Source: an uncultured Chlorobiota bacterium
Lineage (GTDB): Bacteria; Bacteroidota; Ignavibacteria; UBA10030; UBA6906
DNA length: 64,000 nt
Assembly (NCBI GenBank): GCA_900696645.1
Contig: CAADGV010000030.1
Span: 62,001 to 126,000 of the forward strand
Direction of reading: 5' to 3'
Shown here piece by piece: positions 36,783-44,383 of the stretch. Below the pieces are notes generated by a model. The model saw only the letters and a program-made list of their open reading frames with translations, searched no databases and was not told the DNA's origin. A program made the translations under genes and the position numbers. The stretch's first letter is position 1. The number at the start of each line of letters is the position of its first letter.

Positions 36783-36805
36783 AAAAAGCTTGTGTTGAAA
36801 AAACC

Positions 36806-37594
36806 ATGAACCTTAACCTCACAGGAAAATCAGCTCTCGTCTGCGGCAGCACGCAAGGACTGGGCAAAGCGAGCGCCGTGGAGCTTGCTCTGCTCGGAGC
36901 TTCAGTTGTTCTGATGGCCCGCAACGAGCAATCGTTGCAGAAAACTCAATCCGAACTCGATACAAGCAAGGGCCAAAAGCATAGTTTCATTGTTGCAGAC
37001 TTCTCCGACGTGAAGCAGGTTGGAGAGCGTGTGAATGAGTTTGTGAAGAAGAATCCCCCTGTGCATATTCTCGTGAACAATACCGGCGGGCCGCCGGGAG
37101 GGCCGATTGTGGACGCGGCGCTTAAGGAATTTGTCGATGCATTCTCGGCGCATCTCTTGTGCAATCACATCCTCACGCAAGCGGTAGTTCCCGGTATGAA
37201 GGCCGAATACTACGGCCGCATCATCAACATCATCTCGACTTCTGTGAAACAGCCGATTGCGGGACTCGGTGTGTCAAATACCATTCGCGGCGCCGTCGCT
37301 TCGTGGGCAAAGACTTTGGCCGGAGAGCTTGCTCCCTTCGGCATCACCGTGAACAATGTTCTTCCGGGCATGACAAAAACCGGACGACTCGATGCCCTCA
37401 TCAAATCGAAATCCGAAACGAGTGGAAAGTCAATTGAGCAAATCACGAACGAGATGATTGCGGAAATTCCGGCCGGACGTTTTGCGATGCCGGAGGAATT
37501 TGGGGCCGTGGTGGCGTTTCTTGCAACCCCGGCAGCCTCGTACATCAACGGCATCAATCTGCCGGTTGACGGTGGGCGGACGCTCTCTCTGTAA
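36806..37594 (+). CDS. SDR-family protein lacking the canonical Tyr-x3-Lys pair
   Basis: 262 residues from the ATG at 36806; an upstream frame to 36764 only codes repeat DNA. Rossmann fold with GSTQGLGKA, NNTGGPPGGP in place of NNAG, and IISTSVKQP for the serine region. Where active SDRs have Y-x3-K, this protein has S-N-T-I-R (GVSNTIRG), so the catalytic pair is replaced. The C-terminus (INGINLPVDGGRTLSL) is normal. Its position in the kynurenine cluster suggests a step in the pathway, but none of the known reactions needs an SDR. Confidence 0.85.
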   Translation: MNLNLTGKSALVCGSTQGLGKASAVELALLGASVVLMARNEQSLQKTQSELDTSKGQKHSFIVADFSDVKQVGERVNEFVKKNPPVHILVNNTGGPPGGPIVDAALKEFVDAFSAHLLCNHILTQAVVPGMKAEYYGRIINIISTSVKQPIAGLGVSNTIRGAVASWAKTLAGELAPFGITVNNVLPGMTKTGRLDALIKSKSETSGKSIEQITNEMIAEIPAGRFAMPEEFGAVVAFLATPAASYINGINLPVDGGRTLSL

Positions 37595-37599
37595 TTTCT

Positions 37600-37682
37600 C
37601 CACTAAGGACACGAAGAGCACGAAGTTTCTTTGCACAAAAAGACAACTCAGTTTGTCTTAGCATTCTCGGTGAACTTCGTGG
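37600..37682. repeat. Palindromic repeat element, CACGAAG family with inner hairpin
   Basis: Starts CCACTAAGG, ACACGAAGA, GCACGAAGT and ends ACTTCGTGG, the inverse of its beginning. An inner hairpin AGACAA (37641-37646) / TTGTCT (37653-37658) lies near the middle. It fills the spacer between the SDR gene and the dehydrogenase gene. Confidence 0.75.
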
Positions 37683-37698
37683 ATGAAAATATCAGAAC

Positions 37699-39141
37699 AT
37701 GGATCAAATCAAGAACTACATAAGCGGCGATCTCATTCCACCTGGTTCGGGTGAGTACATCCAGAATTACAATCCCGCGACAGGTGAAGTGTACTCGCTA
37801 CTGCCGGACTCGGATACAGAGGATGTGCAACATGCCGTTGAAGCGGCGCAACGCGCTTTCCCGTCATGGTCAACTATGATGGTCGAAGATCGTTCACAAC
37901 TGCTTCTGCGCATTGCAGATTTGATAGAGCGTGACATTGAAAAACTGGCGGTCGCGGAATCGATCGATCAGGGAAAACCGGTGACACTGGCAAAAAGCGT
38001 TGACATTCCCCGTGCGGCTCGCAACTTCCGTTTCTTTGCTACCGCCGTTCTTCATTTTGCAAGCGAAGCACACCCGATGGGCAACGAAGCGCTCAACTAC
38101 ACGCTTCGTCATCCGCTGGGGATTGTCGGGGCGATCTCGCCGTGGAATCTCCCTCTCTATTTGTTTACATGGAAGATTGCTCCGGCGCTTGCAACCGGCA
38201 ATTGCGTTATCGGCAAGCCATCCGAGTTGACGCCGATGACGGCGTACATGCTTTCACAGTTGTGCATCGAGGGCGGACTTCCGCCGGGAGTTCTCAACAT
38301 TGTTCACGGCTACGGAAACAAAGTCGGTTCCGCCATCGTGTCGCGTCACGGGATTGCCGCAATCACATTCACCGGCGGAACAAAAACCGGTGCTGAAATC
38401 GCCAAAACCGCTGCGCCGATGTTTAAGAAACTCTCTCTCGAAATGGGAGGAAAGAACCCAACCATCATCTTTGCTGATTGTGATTTTGAGAAGATGATGG
38501 AGACGACGATCCGTTCTTCTTTTGAAAATCAGGGAGAGATTTGCCTGTGCGGGTCGCGCATCTTCATCGAACGGCCTCTGTACGATAGATTCAAAGAAGA
38601 GTTTGTTGAACGGACAAAGCAACTCCGCATCGGCGATCCTCTCGAAAACTCGACACAGATCGGCGCCATCAATTCCCTGCAACATCTCCAAAAAATTCTT
38701 TCATACATTATGCTTGCACAGTCTGAAGGGGGAAGAATCCTCTGCGGCGGTAGCCGCGTTCACCTGGAAGGAAGATGCAAGTACGGCTGGTTCATCGAGC
38801 CGACGGTGATTGAAGGTGTGCCGCATGATTGCAGGACGAATCAGGAAGAGATATTTGGCCCCGTGGTAACGCTGACGCCGTTCGACACGGAGGAAGAAGT
38901 TCTCATGTATGCGAACAGCACACAATACGGTCTTGCCGCAACTCTCTGGACAAATGACTTGAGCCGGGCGCACCGTATTTCGGCGAAAATTGAATCGGGA
39001 ATTGTCTGGGTGAACTGCTGGATGCTGCGCGATTTGCGTACGCCGTTCGGCGGGATGAAGGATTCGGGAGTCGGGCGTGAGGGCGGGGTGGAGGCGGTGC
39101 GGTTTTTTACAGAACCGAAAAATGTGTGCATCAAGATATAA
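37699..39141 (+). CDS. 2-aminomuconate (2-hydroxymuconate) semialdehyde dehydrogenase
   Basis: 480 residues of NAD+ aldehyde dehydrogenase. ISPWNLPLYLFTWKIAPAL and GKPSELTPMTA are typical of the 2-amino/2-hydroxymuconic semialdehyde subfamily. Catalytic Glu in LEMGGKNP (about 251) and Cys in GEICLCGSR (about 282). In this cluster it oxidises 2-aminomuconate 6-semialdehyde, the product of ACMS decarboxylase, to 2-aminomuconate. It is preceded and followed by repeat elements. Confidence 0.92.
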   Translation: MDQIKNYISGDLIPPGSGEYIQNYNPATGEVYSLLPDSDTEDVQHAVEAAQRAFPSWSTMMVEDRSQLLLRIADLIERDIEKLAVAESIDQGKPVTLAKSVDIPRAARNFRFFATAVLHFASEAHPMGNEALNYTLRHPLGIVGAISPWNLPLYLFTWKIAPALATGNCVIGKPSELTPMTAYMLSQLCIEGGLPPGVLNIVHGYGNKVGSAIVSRHGIAAITFTGGTKTGAEIAKTAAPMFKKLSLEMGGKNPTIIFADCDFEKMMETTIRSSFENQGEICLCGSRIFIERPLYDRFKEEFVERTKQLRIGDPLENSTQIGAINSLQHLQKILSYIMLAQSEGGRILCGGSRVHLEGRCKYGWFIEPTVIEGVPHDCRTNQEEIFGPVVTLTPFDTEEEVLMYANSTQYGLAATLWTNDLSRAHRISAKIESGIVWVNCWMLRDLRTPFGGMKDSGVGREGGVEAVRFFTEPKNVCIKI

Positions 39142-39177
39142 AGTCTGTTTAGTCTATTTAGTCTGTTAAGTCGTTGA
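39142..39177. repeat. 9-bp tandem array, AGTCTGTTT family
   Basis: Four units in perfect 9-bp register directly after the dehydrogenase stop: AGTCTGTTT, AGTCTATTT, AGTCTGTTA, AGTCGTTGA. It leads within 3 bp to the next start codon. Confidence 0.85.
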
Positions 39178-39180
39178 GTT

Positions 39181-39600
39181 ATGAAGTCGAGAGAGATAAT
39201 TCATTCATCGAAGGCACCTGAGCCTGTTGGTTTGTATCCTCATGCGCGACGTGTCGGCAACCTCCTGTTTCTTTCCGGAGTCGGGCCGAGGGAGCGTGGC
39301 ATGAAGAAGATTCCCGGCGTTGAACTTGATGCTGCCGGCAACATTATATCGTATGATATCGAAGAACAATGCCATTCTGTGTTCAAGAACGTCAAAGCGA
39401 TTCTCGAGGATGCAGGTTCGGGTTGGGAGAAGATTGTCGACGTGACCGTGTTTCTGACGAACATGAAGGATGACTTTGCAACGTACAACCGGATCTATGC
39501 CGAATATTTCAAAGAGAATCAGCCGTGCCGGACAACGGTGGAAGTGAACGCATTGCCGACGCCGATTGCGATTGAGCTCAAGGTGATTGCTACGATTTAG
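39181..39600 (+). CDS. 2-aminomuconate deaminase (RidA/YjgF superfamily)
   Basis: 139 residues of chorismate-mutase-like RidA fold: SGVGPRERG, FKNVKAILEDAGSGWEKIVDVTVFLTNM, and C-terminal CRTTVEVNALPTP with the conserved Arg (about 119) that binds the substrate carboxylate. Its place after the semialdehyde dehydrogenase marks it as the deaminase converting 2-aminomuconate to 4-oxalocrotonate rather than a housekeeping RidA. The start has no Shine-Dalgarno but is preceded by the 9-bp array. Confidence 0.9.
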   Translation: MKSREIIHSSKAPEPVGLYPHARRVGNLLFLSGVGPRERGMKKIPGVELDAAGNIISYDIEEQCHSVFKNVKAILEDAGSGWEKIVDVTVFLTNMKDDFATYNRIYAEYFKENQPCRTTVEVNALPTPIAIELKVIATI

Positions 39601-39634
39601 TCTCTTAAGTCTGTTTAGTCTGTCAAGTCGACCA
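39599..39634. repeat. 9-bp tandem array, AGTCTGTTT family
   Basis: Begins at the ridA-type gene stop: AGTCTCTTA, AGTCTGTTT, AGTCTGTCA, AGTCGACCA. The next ATG follows 2 bp later. Same family and orientation as 39142-39177. Confidence 0.85.
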
Positions 39635-39636
39635 TC

Positions 39637-40002
39637 ATGGGCAACATCGAGAAGTTTGAAGATATAGAATCGTGGAAGAAAGCTCGAAAGTTGGTCGGAG
39701 ATATTTATCGGCTGACGAGTGACGGAAGGTTCTCCAAGGATTTTGGGCTGCGTGACCAAATTCGTAGAGCTTCAATTTCAATCATGCTGAATATTGCCGA
39801 GGGGTTTGGACGAAGAACCGACAAAGAATTAGCTCAGTTCTTGTTTCTAGCCTCGGGATCGGTCGCGGAGGTTCAGTCGGCACTTTACATTGCTTTCCAT
39901 CAAAAGTACATTGGAGAAGCGGAGTTCGACGACCTGTACAATCAATGTTCAGATGTTGCGAGATTATTATCGGGATTCATCAAGTACCTTCGCAAAACCT
40001 GA
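39637..40002 (+). CDS. Four-helix-bundle (23S rRNA intervening-sequence, S23-like) protein
   Basis: 121 residues. FEDIESWKKARKLVGDIYRLT, LRDQIRRASISIMLNIAEGFGR and FLFLASGSVAEVQSAL are the three signature stretches of the S23/four_helix_bundle family first seen as ORFs inside 23S rRNA intervening sequences. Here it is not in an rRNA gene but sits in the catabolic cluster, between two 9-bp repeat arrays. Its function is unknown; nucleic-acid binding is proposed for the family. It looks inserted. Confidence 0.9.
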   Translation: MGNIEKFEDIESWKKARKLVGDIYRLTSDGRFSKDFGLRDQIRRASISIMLNIAEGFGRRTDKELAQFLFLASGSVAEVQSALYIAFHQKYIGEAEFDDLYNQCSDVARLLSGFIKYLRKT

Positions 40003-40012
40003 GAACTGCTAC

Positions 40013-40048
40013 GACTAAATGAACATGACAGACTCAATAGACTAACAA
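40013..40048. repeat. 9-bp tandem array, inverse orientation (GACTAAA)
   Basis: GACTAAATG, AACATGACA, GACTCAATA, GACTAACAA in 9-bp register, the inverse complement of the AGTCTGTTT family, degenerate. It lies after the four-helix-bundle gene, whose upstream spacer carries the direct orientation. Confidence 0.6.
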
Positions 40049-40061
40049 CAACGGAGGCCTT

Positions 40062-40586
40062 ATGTCCCTTGCATCTCCCATCAACTTCAAAAAATGGATT
40101 GACGACAACCGTCATCTCCTCAAGCCGCCGGTCGGCAACAAGTGTGTGTACGAAGACGCGGAGACCATCGTCATGGTGGTCGGCGGACCGAATGCGCGGA
40201 AAGATTATCACTTCAATGAAGGGGAGGAGTTCTTCTATCAAATCGAAGGCGATATCGTCCTCAAAGTTGTTGATGACGGCAAGCCGAAAGATATTCCGAT
40301 TCGTCAGGGAGAAATCTTCCTCCTGCCGCCGCGGACACCGCATTCTCCGCAGCGGGGGCCCAATACCGTCGGCCTCGTCATCGAACATAAGCGTGCTGAA
40401 AAGGAACTCGACGGCTTTTTGTGGTACTGTGAGAACTGCGGCAGCAAGATGTATGAGGAGTTCCACTACATTGACAATATCGTGACACAGTTGCCACCGA
40501 TTTTCGAACGCTTCTACGATAACGCGGAGAACAGCACGTGCAAAAAGTGCGGGACACGAATGGAAAGACCAAAGAAGCCGGTATGA
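40062..40586 (+). CDS. 3-hydroxyanthranilate 3,4-dioxygenase
   Basis: 174 residues of cupin fold. The iron ligands lie in DYHFNEGEEFFYQIEGD (His, Glu) and PPRTPHSPQR (His), and the substrate region is intact. The C-terminal rubredoxin-like iron site CENCG ... CKKCG is the form typical of bacterial enzymes. It opens 3-hydroxyanthranilate with O2 to 2-amino-3-carboxymuconate semialdehyde. A good AACGGAGG precedes the ATG. Confidence 0.94.
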   Translation: MSLASPINFKKWIDDNRHLLKPPVGNKCVYEDAETIVMVVGGPNARKDYHFNEGEEFFYQIEGDIVLKVVDDGKPKDIPIRQGEIFLLPPRTPHSPQRGPNTVGLVIEHKRAEKELDGFLWYCENCGSKMYEEFHYIDNIVTQLPPIFERFYDNAENSTCKKCGTRMERPKKPV

Positions 40587-40705
40587 TTGGGCCGATGCCA
40601 CATACAATTGCCAGTTCTTCCATTTGTGTTTAGATTAAAGGAGAGTCTCCGTTCGCCTATTCAAACGAGCGGGGCCGGAAAATTCCTATAAGCTGCTCCA
40701 CCCTT

Positions 40706-41707
40706 GTGAAGAAGATCGACATCCACACACACATCCTGCCGAAGAACTGGCCTGACATGAAGTCGAAGTCCGGGTACGGCGGCTGGGTGAATCTCGAACA
40801 TCATGCGCCCGGTTGCGGACGGATGATGATTGACGGCAAACATTTTCGTGACGTCGATGAGAATTTGTGGGACGCGAACGTTCGTCTGCGGGATTGCGAT
40901 CAGCACGCCGTCACAGTGCAGGTGTTATCGACCGTGCCGGTGATGTTCAGCTACTGGGCAAAACCGCACGATGCCCTTGACATTTCGAAGTTCCTGAATG
41001 ATCACATTGCAGGAGTAGTTGCCGCGCATCCGAAGCGCTTTACCGGGCTTGGCACGATCCCCATGCAAGCTCCTGATCTCGCAATCAAAGAACTCGAGAG
41101 ATGCGTGAAGGAGTTGAAACTCGCCGGCATTGAAATTGGCTCTCATGTGAATGATTGGAATTTGAATGACGAACATCTCTTTCCCATCTTCCAAGCTGCA
41201 GAAGAATTAGGTGCTGCAATCTTCGTTCACCCGTGGGACATGATGGGAAAGGAACGGATGCCGAAATACTGGCTGCCATGGCTGGTCGGCATGCCTGCGG
41301 AAGTGTCGCTCGCAATTTGCTCGATGATCTTCGGCGGCGTGTTCGAGCGACTGCCGAAACTGCGCGTTGCGTTTGCCCACGGCGGCGGCTCGTTTCCTGC
41401 AACCATCGGAAGGATTGAACACGGCTTCAACGTCCGTCCCGATTTGGTCGCGGTTGATAACAACATCAACCCGAGAAATTATCTCGGCAAATTCTATCTC
41501 GACACTCTTGTTCACGACAAGGCAATGCTGCGCTATCTTCTTGACTTGATCGGCGAAGAAAAACTTGCGCTCGGCTCGGATTATCCTTTTCCATTAGGCG
41601 AAGCAAAACCGGGATTACTCATTGAATCCATGCAGTTGAGTGAACAGACAACGTCGAGACTATTGAGCGGAACGGCAGTCGAATGGTTAGGGAAGAATAG
41701 TCTATGA
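40706..41707 (+). CDS. 2-amino-3-carboxymuconate-6-semialdehyde decarboxylase (ACMSD)
   Basis: 333 residues starting at a GTG ([12 protein letters not shown]). The amidohydrolase metal site is visible: HTHILP at the start, FVHPWDM (about 172), FAHGGGSF (about 224) and [10 protein letters not shown] with the catalytic Asp (about 290). It decarboxylates the unstable product of the preceding dioxygenase, steering carbon away from quinolinate and NAD synthesis into 2-aminomuconate catabolism. The 119-bp spacer upstream has no repeat array, unlike most others in the cluster. Confidence 0.94.
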   Translation: MKKIDIHTHILPKNWPDMKSKSGYGGWVNLEHHAPGCGRMMIDGKHFRDVDENLWDANVRLRDCDQHAVTVQVLSTVPVMFSYWAKPHDALDISKFLNDHIAGVVAAHPKRFTGLGTIPMQAPDLAIKELERCVKELKLAGIEIGSHVNDWNLNDEHLFPIFQAAEELGAAIFVHPWDMMGKERMPKYWLPWLVGMPAEVSLAICSMIFGGVFERLPKLRVAFAHGGGSFPATIGRIEHGFNVRPDLVAVDNNINPRNYLGKFYLDTLVHDKAMLRYLLDLIGEEKLALGSDYPFPLGEAKPGLLIESMQLSEQTTSRLLSGTAVEWLGKNSL

Positions 41708-41770
41708 AGTCCATTTAGTCTATTCAGCCGAGAAGACCAAACAGACTGAAAAGACTAAACAGACCGCAAG
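41708..41770. repeat. 9-bp-unit palindromic array, AGTCTATTT / GACTAAACA
   Basis: Seven 9-bp units: AGTCCATTT, AGTCTATTC, AGCCGAGAA, GACCAAACA, GACTGAAAA, GACTAAACA, GACCGCAAG. Direct AGTCTATTT units are followed by their inverse complements, so the array can fold into a long imperfect hairpin in the spacer before the polymerase gene. Confidence 0.85.
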
Positions 41771-41779
41771 GGGAATACA

Positions 41780-42991
41780 GTGGTCCGTTGGCTTTTTCTC
41801 GATTTGAATTCCTACTTCGCTTCGGTGGAGCAGGAGTTGCATCCCGAATTGCGGGGCAAGCCGATTGCTGTTGTTCCGCTGATGGCGGATACGACGTTCT
41901 GCATTGCTGCGAGTTATGAGGCAAAGGCCTTCGGCGTAAAAACGGGGACTCGTGTTGACGAAGCGAAGAGAATGTGTCCCGGTTTGCTCTGCATTCAGGC
42001 GCGACACGATCATTATGTTGAATATCATCACAAAATTGTTGATGCAGTGGAGTCGTGCGTGCCCGTTCATGCCGTCATCTCGATTGACGAGATGGTCAGC
42101 AAACTGACAGGAAGCCAGCAGAACACGGACAAAGCGAGATCGCTTGCTCTTTCCATCAAAGCAACAATCCGTGAGAAAGTCGGCTCGACACTTCGCTGTT
42201 CCATCGGACTCGCAACGAATCGTTTTCTTGCAAAAGTAGCCAGCGACATGCAGAAGCCTGACGGCTTGACGGTGATTGAGCAAAAAGATCTGCCCGACAT
42301 TCTTCTCACATTACAGACGAGAGACTTCCCCGGTATCGGCCCGCGGATGGAGAAGCGCCTGCAGGAACACGAGATCTTTACTGTAAAGCAGTTGCTCGAT
42401 TGTTCCGAGACGACGATGAGAAAAATATGGGGAGGGGTTGTCGGCGAACGCTTCTGGCATCTCCTGCGCGGTGAGGATGTTGAAGGACTTGAAACGCATC
42501 GTCGTACCGTGGGTCATTCACACGTATTGCCGCCGGCAGAACGGACAAACGAAGGCGCTTTCGGCGTTGCGCAGAAACTTGTTCACAAAGCTGCATCCCG
42601 ACTCCGTCGCATGGACTACTGGTGTTCGAGTCTTGCCTTGTACATGAAGTTCATGAACCGGGCAAAGTGGGAGACACATGTGAACTTCGTCGAGTGCCAG
42701 GACACACTCACGTTGCTCGAAGCCCTTCAAAGGTTGTGGAACGGAATTCCAAAAACGGGAAAGCCGCTTGCGGTTGGCGTAACGTTGTACAATCTCGTTC
42801 CCGATCATCTTCACAATTTCGGAATATTTGATGAAGAGAAACGAACGGGCCTTGCGCAGGCGATGGATAAGCTGAATGCTAAGTACGGAAAGATGGCCGT
42901 ACACTTCGGCGGCGTGTCAGGCCGCGCTGCACCGACTCGGATTGCGTTTACGAGTATTCCCGAGATGGAGGATTTTGAATTTGATGAATGA
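41780..42991 (+). CDS. Y-family DNA polymerase (DinB-like)
   Basis: 403 residues from a GTG with AAGGGGA 9 bp upstream. Catalytic motifs FLDLNSYFASVEQ (first Asp, about 8) and SIDEM (Asp-Glu, about 96-97). The HhH thumb reads DFPGIGPRMEKRL and the little finger follows from about 235. GLATNRFLAKVASDMQKPDG is typical. Translesion synthesis is its expected role. Its place inside a tryptophan-degradation cluster, behind a palindromic repeat array, is unexpected and suggests insertion. Confidence 0.92.
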   Translation: MVRWLFLDLNSYFASVEQELHPELRGKPIAVVPLMADTTFCIAASYEAKAFGVKTGTRVDEAKRMCPGLLCIQARHDHYVEYHHKIVDAVESCVPVHAVISIDEMVSKLTGSQQNTDKARSLALSIKATIREKVGSTLRCSIGLATNRFLAKVASDMQKPDGLTVIEQKDLPDILLTLQTRDFPGIGPRMEKRLQEHEIFTVKQLLDCSETTMRKIWGGVVGERFWHLLRGEDVEGLETHRRTVGHSHVLPPAERTNEGAFGVAQKLVHKAASRLRRMDYWCSSLALYMKFMNRAKWETHVNFVECQDTLTLLEALQRLWNGIPKTGKPLAVGVTLYNLVPDHLHNFGIFDEEKRTGLAQAMDKLNAKYGKMAVHFGGVSGRAAPTRIAFTSIPEMEDFEFDE

Positions 42992-43027
42992 AAGACAGTT
43001 TATTGAGTTAAAGGTATCGCATGTACA

Positions 43028-43079
43028 AAACTCTACAAACTCCATGAACTCTACAAACTCTACGAACCTACAGACTATC
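43028..43079. repeat. 9-bp tandem array, AACTCTAC family
   Basis: AAACTCTAC, AAACTCCAT, GAACTCTAC, AAACTCTAC, GAACCTACA, GACTATCC in 9-bp register, ending one base before the kynureninase ATG. A third sequence family with the same unit length. Confidence 0.88.
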
Positions 43080-43080
43080 C

Positions 43081-44355
43081 ATGACATTCACCGACGACAA
43101 GAACCTTGCTGAGAAGTTAGATAGCGAAGACGCTCTCAAAGATCACCGTTCACGCTTCTTTATTCCTAAAAACAAAAACGGCAATGATGTTATCTATCTC
43201 TGCGGAAATTCTCTAGGACTTCAGCCCAAATCAGTAAGAAATTTCGTCGAGCAGGAATTGAAGGATTGGGAGATGTTAGGCGTTGAAGGACATTTCTATG
43301 CCAAGAATCCCTGGATGCCCTACCATGAATTGCTTACGGAGCAAACCGCACGGCTGGTTGGTGCGAAACCGATTGAAGTCGTGGTGATGAACACGCTTAC
43401 CGTGAACCTTCATCTCATGCTCGTGTCGTTCTACCGCCCCACAACCTTGAGGCACAAGATCGTCATCGAGGCACATGCATTTCCCTCGGATAGATATGCG
43501 GTGGAATCGCAGATACGATTTCACGGGTTCGACCCGAAGCTTTCGCTGATTGAATTGCAGCCGCGTGCAGGGGAGACAATTCTCCGTACCGAAGATATTG
43601 AGGACGTGTTGGATGCCGACGGCGATGAAATTGCCGTTGTGCTGATCGGCGGTGTCAACTACTATACCGGGCAGGTATTCGACATGGAGCGGATAACTAC
43701 AGCAGGGCAAGCACAGGGTTGTGTTGTAGGCTTCGACCTTGCTCATGCGGCGGGCAATATCCCCCTCAAGCTTCACGAATGGAACGTGGACTTCGCCGTT
43801 TGGTGTTCGTACAAATACCTGAACGCCGGACCCGGCAACATCGCCGGCTGTTTCGTTCATGAACGGCATGCAACCAATCAGGCTATTCCCCGATTTACAG
43901 GATGGTGGGGGCAGAACAAAAACATTCGTTTCAACATGGGGCCGACGTTTGATCCGATTCCCGGCGCCGAAGGTTGGCAACTCAGCAATCCGCCGATTCT
44001 GCCGCTGGCGGCATTGCGTGCTTCTCTCGAAATATTTGACGAAGTTGGAATGGAGACGCTGCGCGAGAAGAGCGTGCGATTAACATCATACCTGGAGTAT
44101 CTTCTCAACAATCATCCCAGCAAGATGTTCTCAATTATTACACCCGCTGATTCTGCACAACGAGGGTGTCAACTATCCATCCGTACAAAAGAGGGTGGGA
44201 AGAAGATTTTCGACCATCTTATGGCGAACGGCGTAGTGTGCGACTGGCGCGAGCCGGATGTCATTCGCGTAGCGCCCGTTCCGCTGTACAACTCATTTAC
44301 TGACGTGTTTCGATTTGTTGAAATTCTTGCATCCGGCACGGAAGCCGGAGGTTAA
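43081..44355 (+). CDS. kynU: Kynureninase
   Basis: 424 residues of PLP fold-type I. YLCGNSLGLQPK at the N-terminus, EVVVMNTLTVNLHLMLVSFY, GFDLAHAAGN with the PLP-binding Asp, and the Schiff-base Lys in SYKYLNAGPG (about residue 245). It cleaves 3-hydroxykynurenine or kynurenine to (3-hydroxy)anthranilate and alanine, feeding the dioxygenase encoded 3 kb upstream. It has no clear Shine-Dalgarno: the 9-bp array abuts the start codon. Confidence 0.95.
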   Translation: MTFTDDKNLAEKLDSEDALKDHRSRFFIPKNKNGNDVIYLCGNSLGLQPKSVRNFVEQELKDWEMLGVEGHFYAKNPWMPYHELLTEQTARLVGAKPIEVVVMNTLTVNLHLMLVSFYRPTTLRHKIVIEAHAFPSDRYAVESQIRFHGFDPKLSLIELQPRAGETILRTEDIEDVLDADGDEIAVVLIGGVNYYTGQVFDMERITTAGQAQGCVVGFDLAHAAGNIPLKLHEWNVDFAVWCSYKYLNAGPGNIAGCFVHERHATNQAIPRFTGWWGQNKNIRFNMGPTFDPIPGAEGWQLSNPPILPLAALRASLEIFDEVGMETLREKSVRLTSYLEYLLNNHPSKMFSIITPADSAQRGCQLSIRTKEGGKKIFDHLMANGVVCDWREPDVIRVAPVPLYNSFTDVFRFVEILASGTEAGG

Positions 44356-44383
44356 TTTACGTAGAAGGGATTCGGTTACTGCC

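Noticed and set aside
39142-39177. 9-bp arrays considered as CRISPR remnants or iterons of a replication origin
   Set aside because: No spacers, no cas genes, no replication gene; units are degenerate and sit in ordinary gene spacers.
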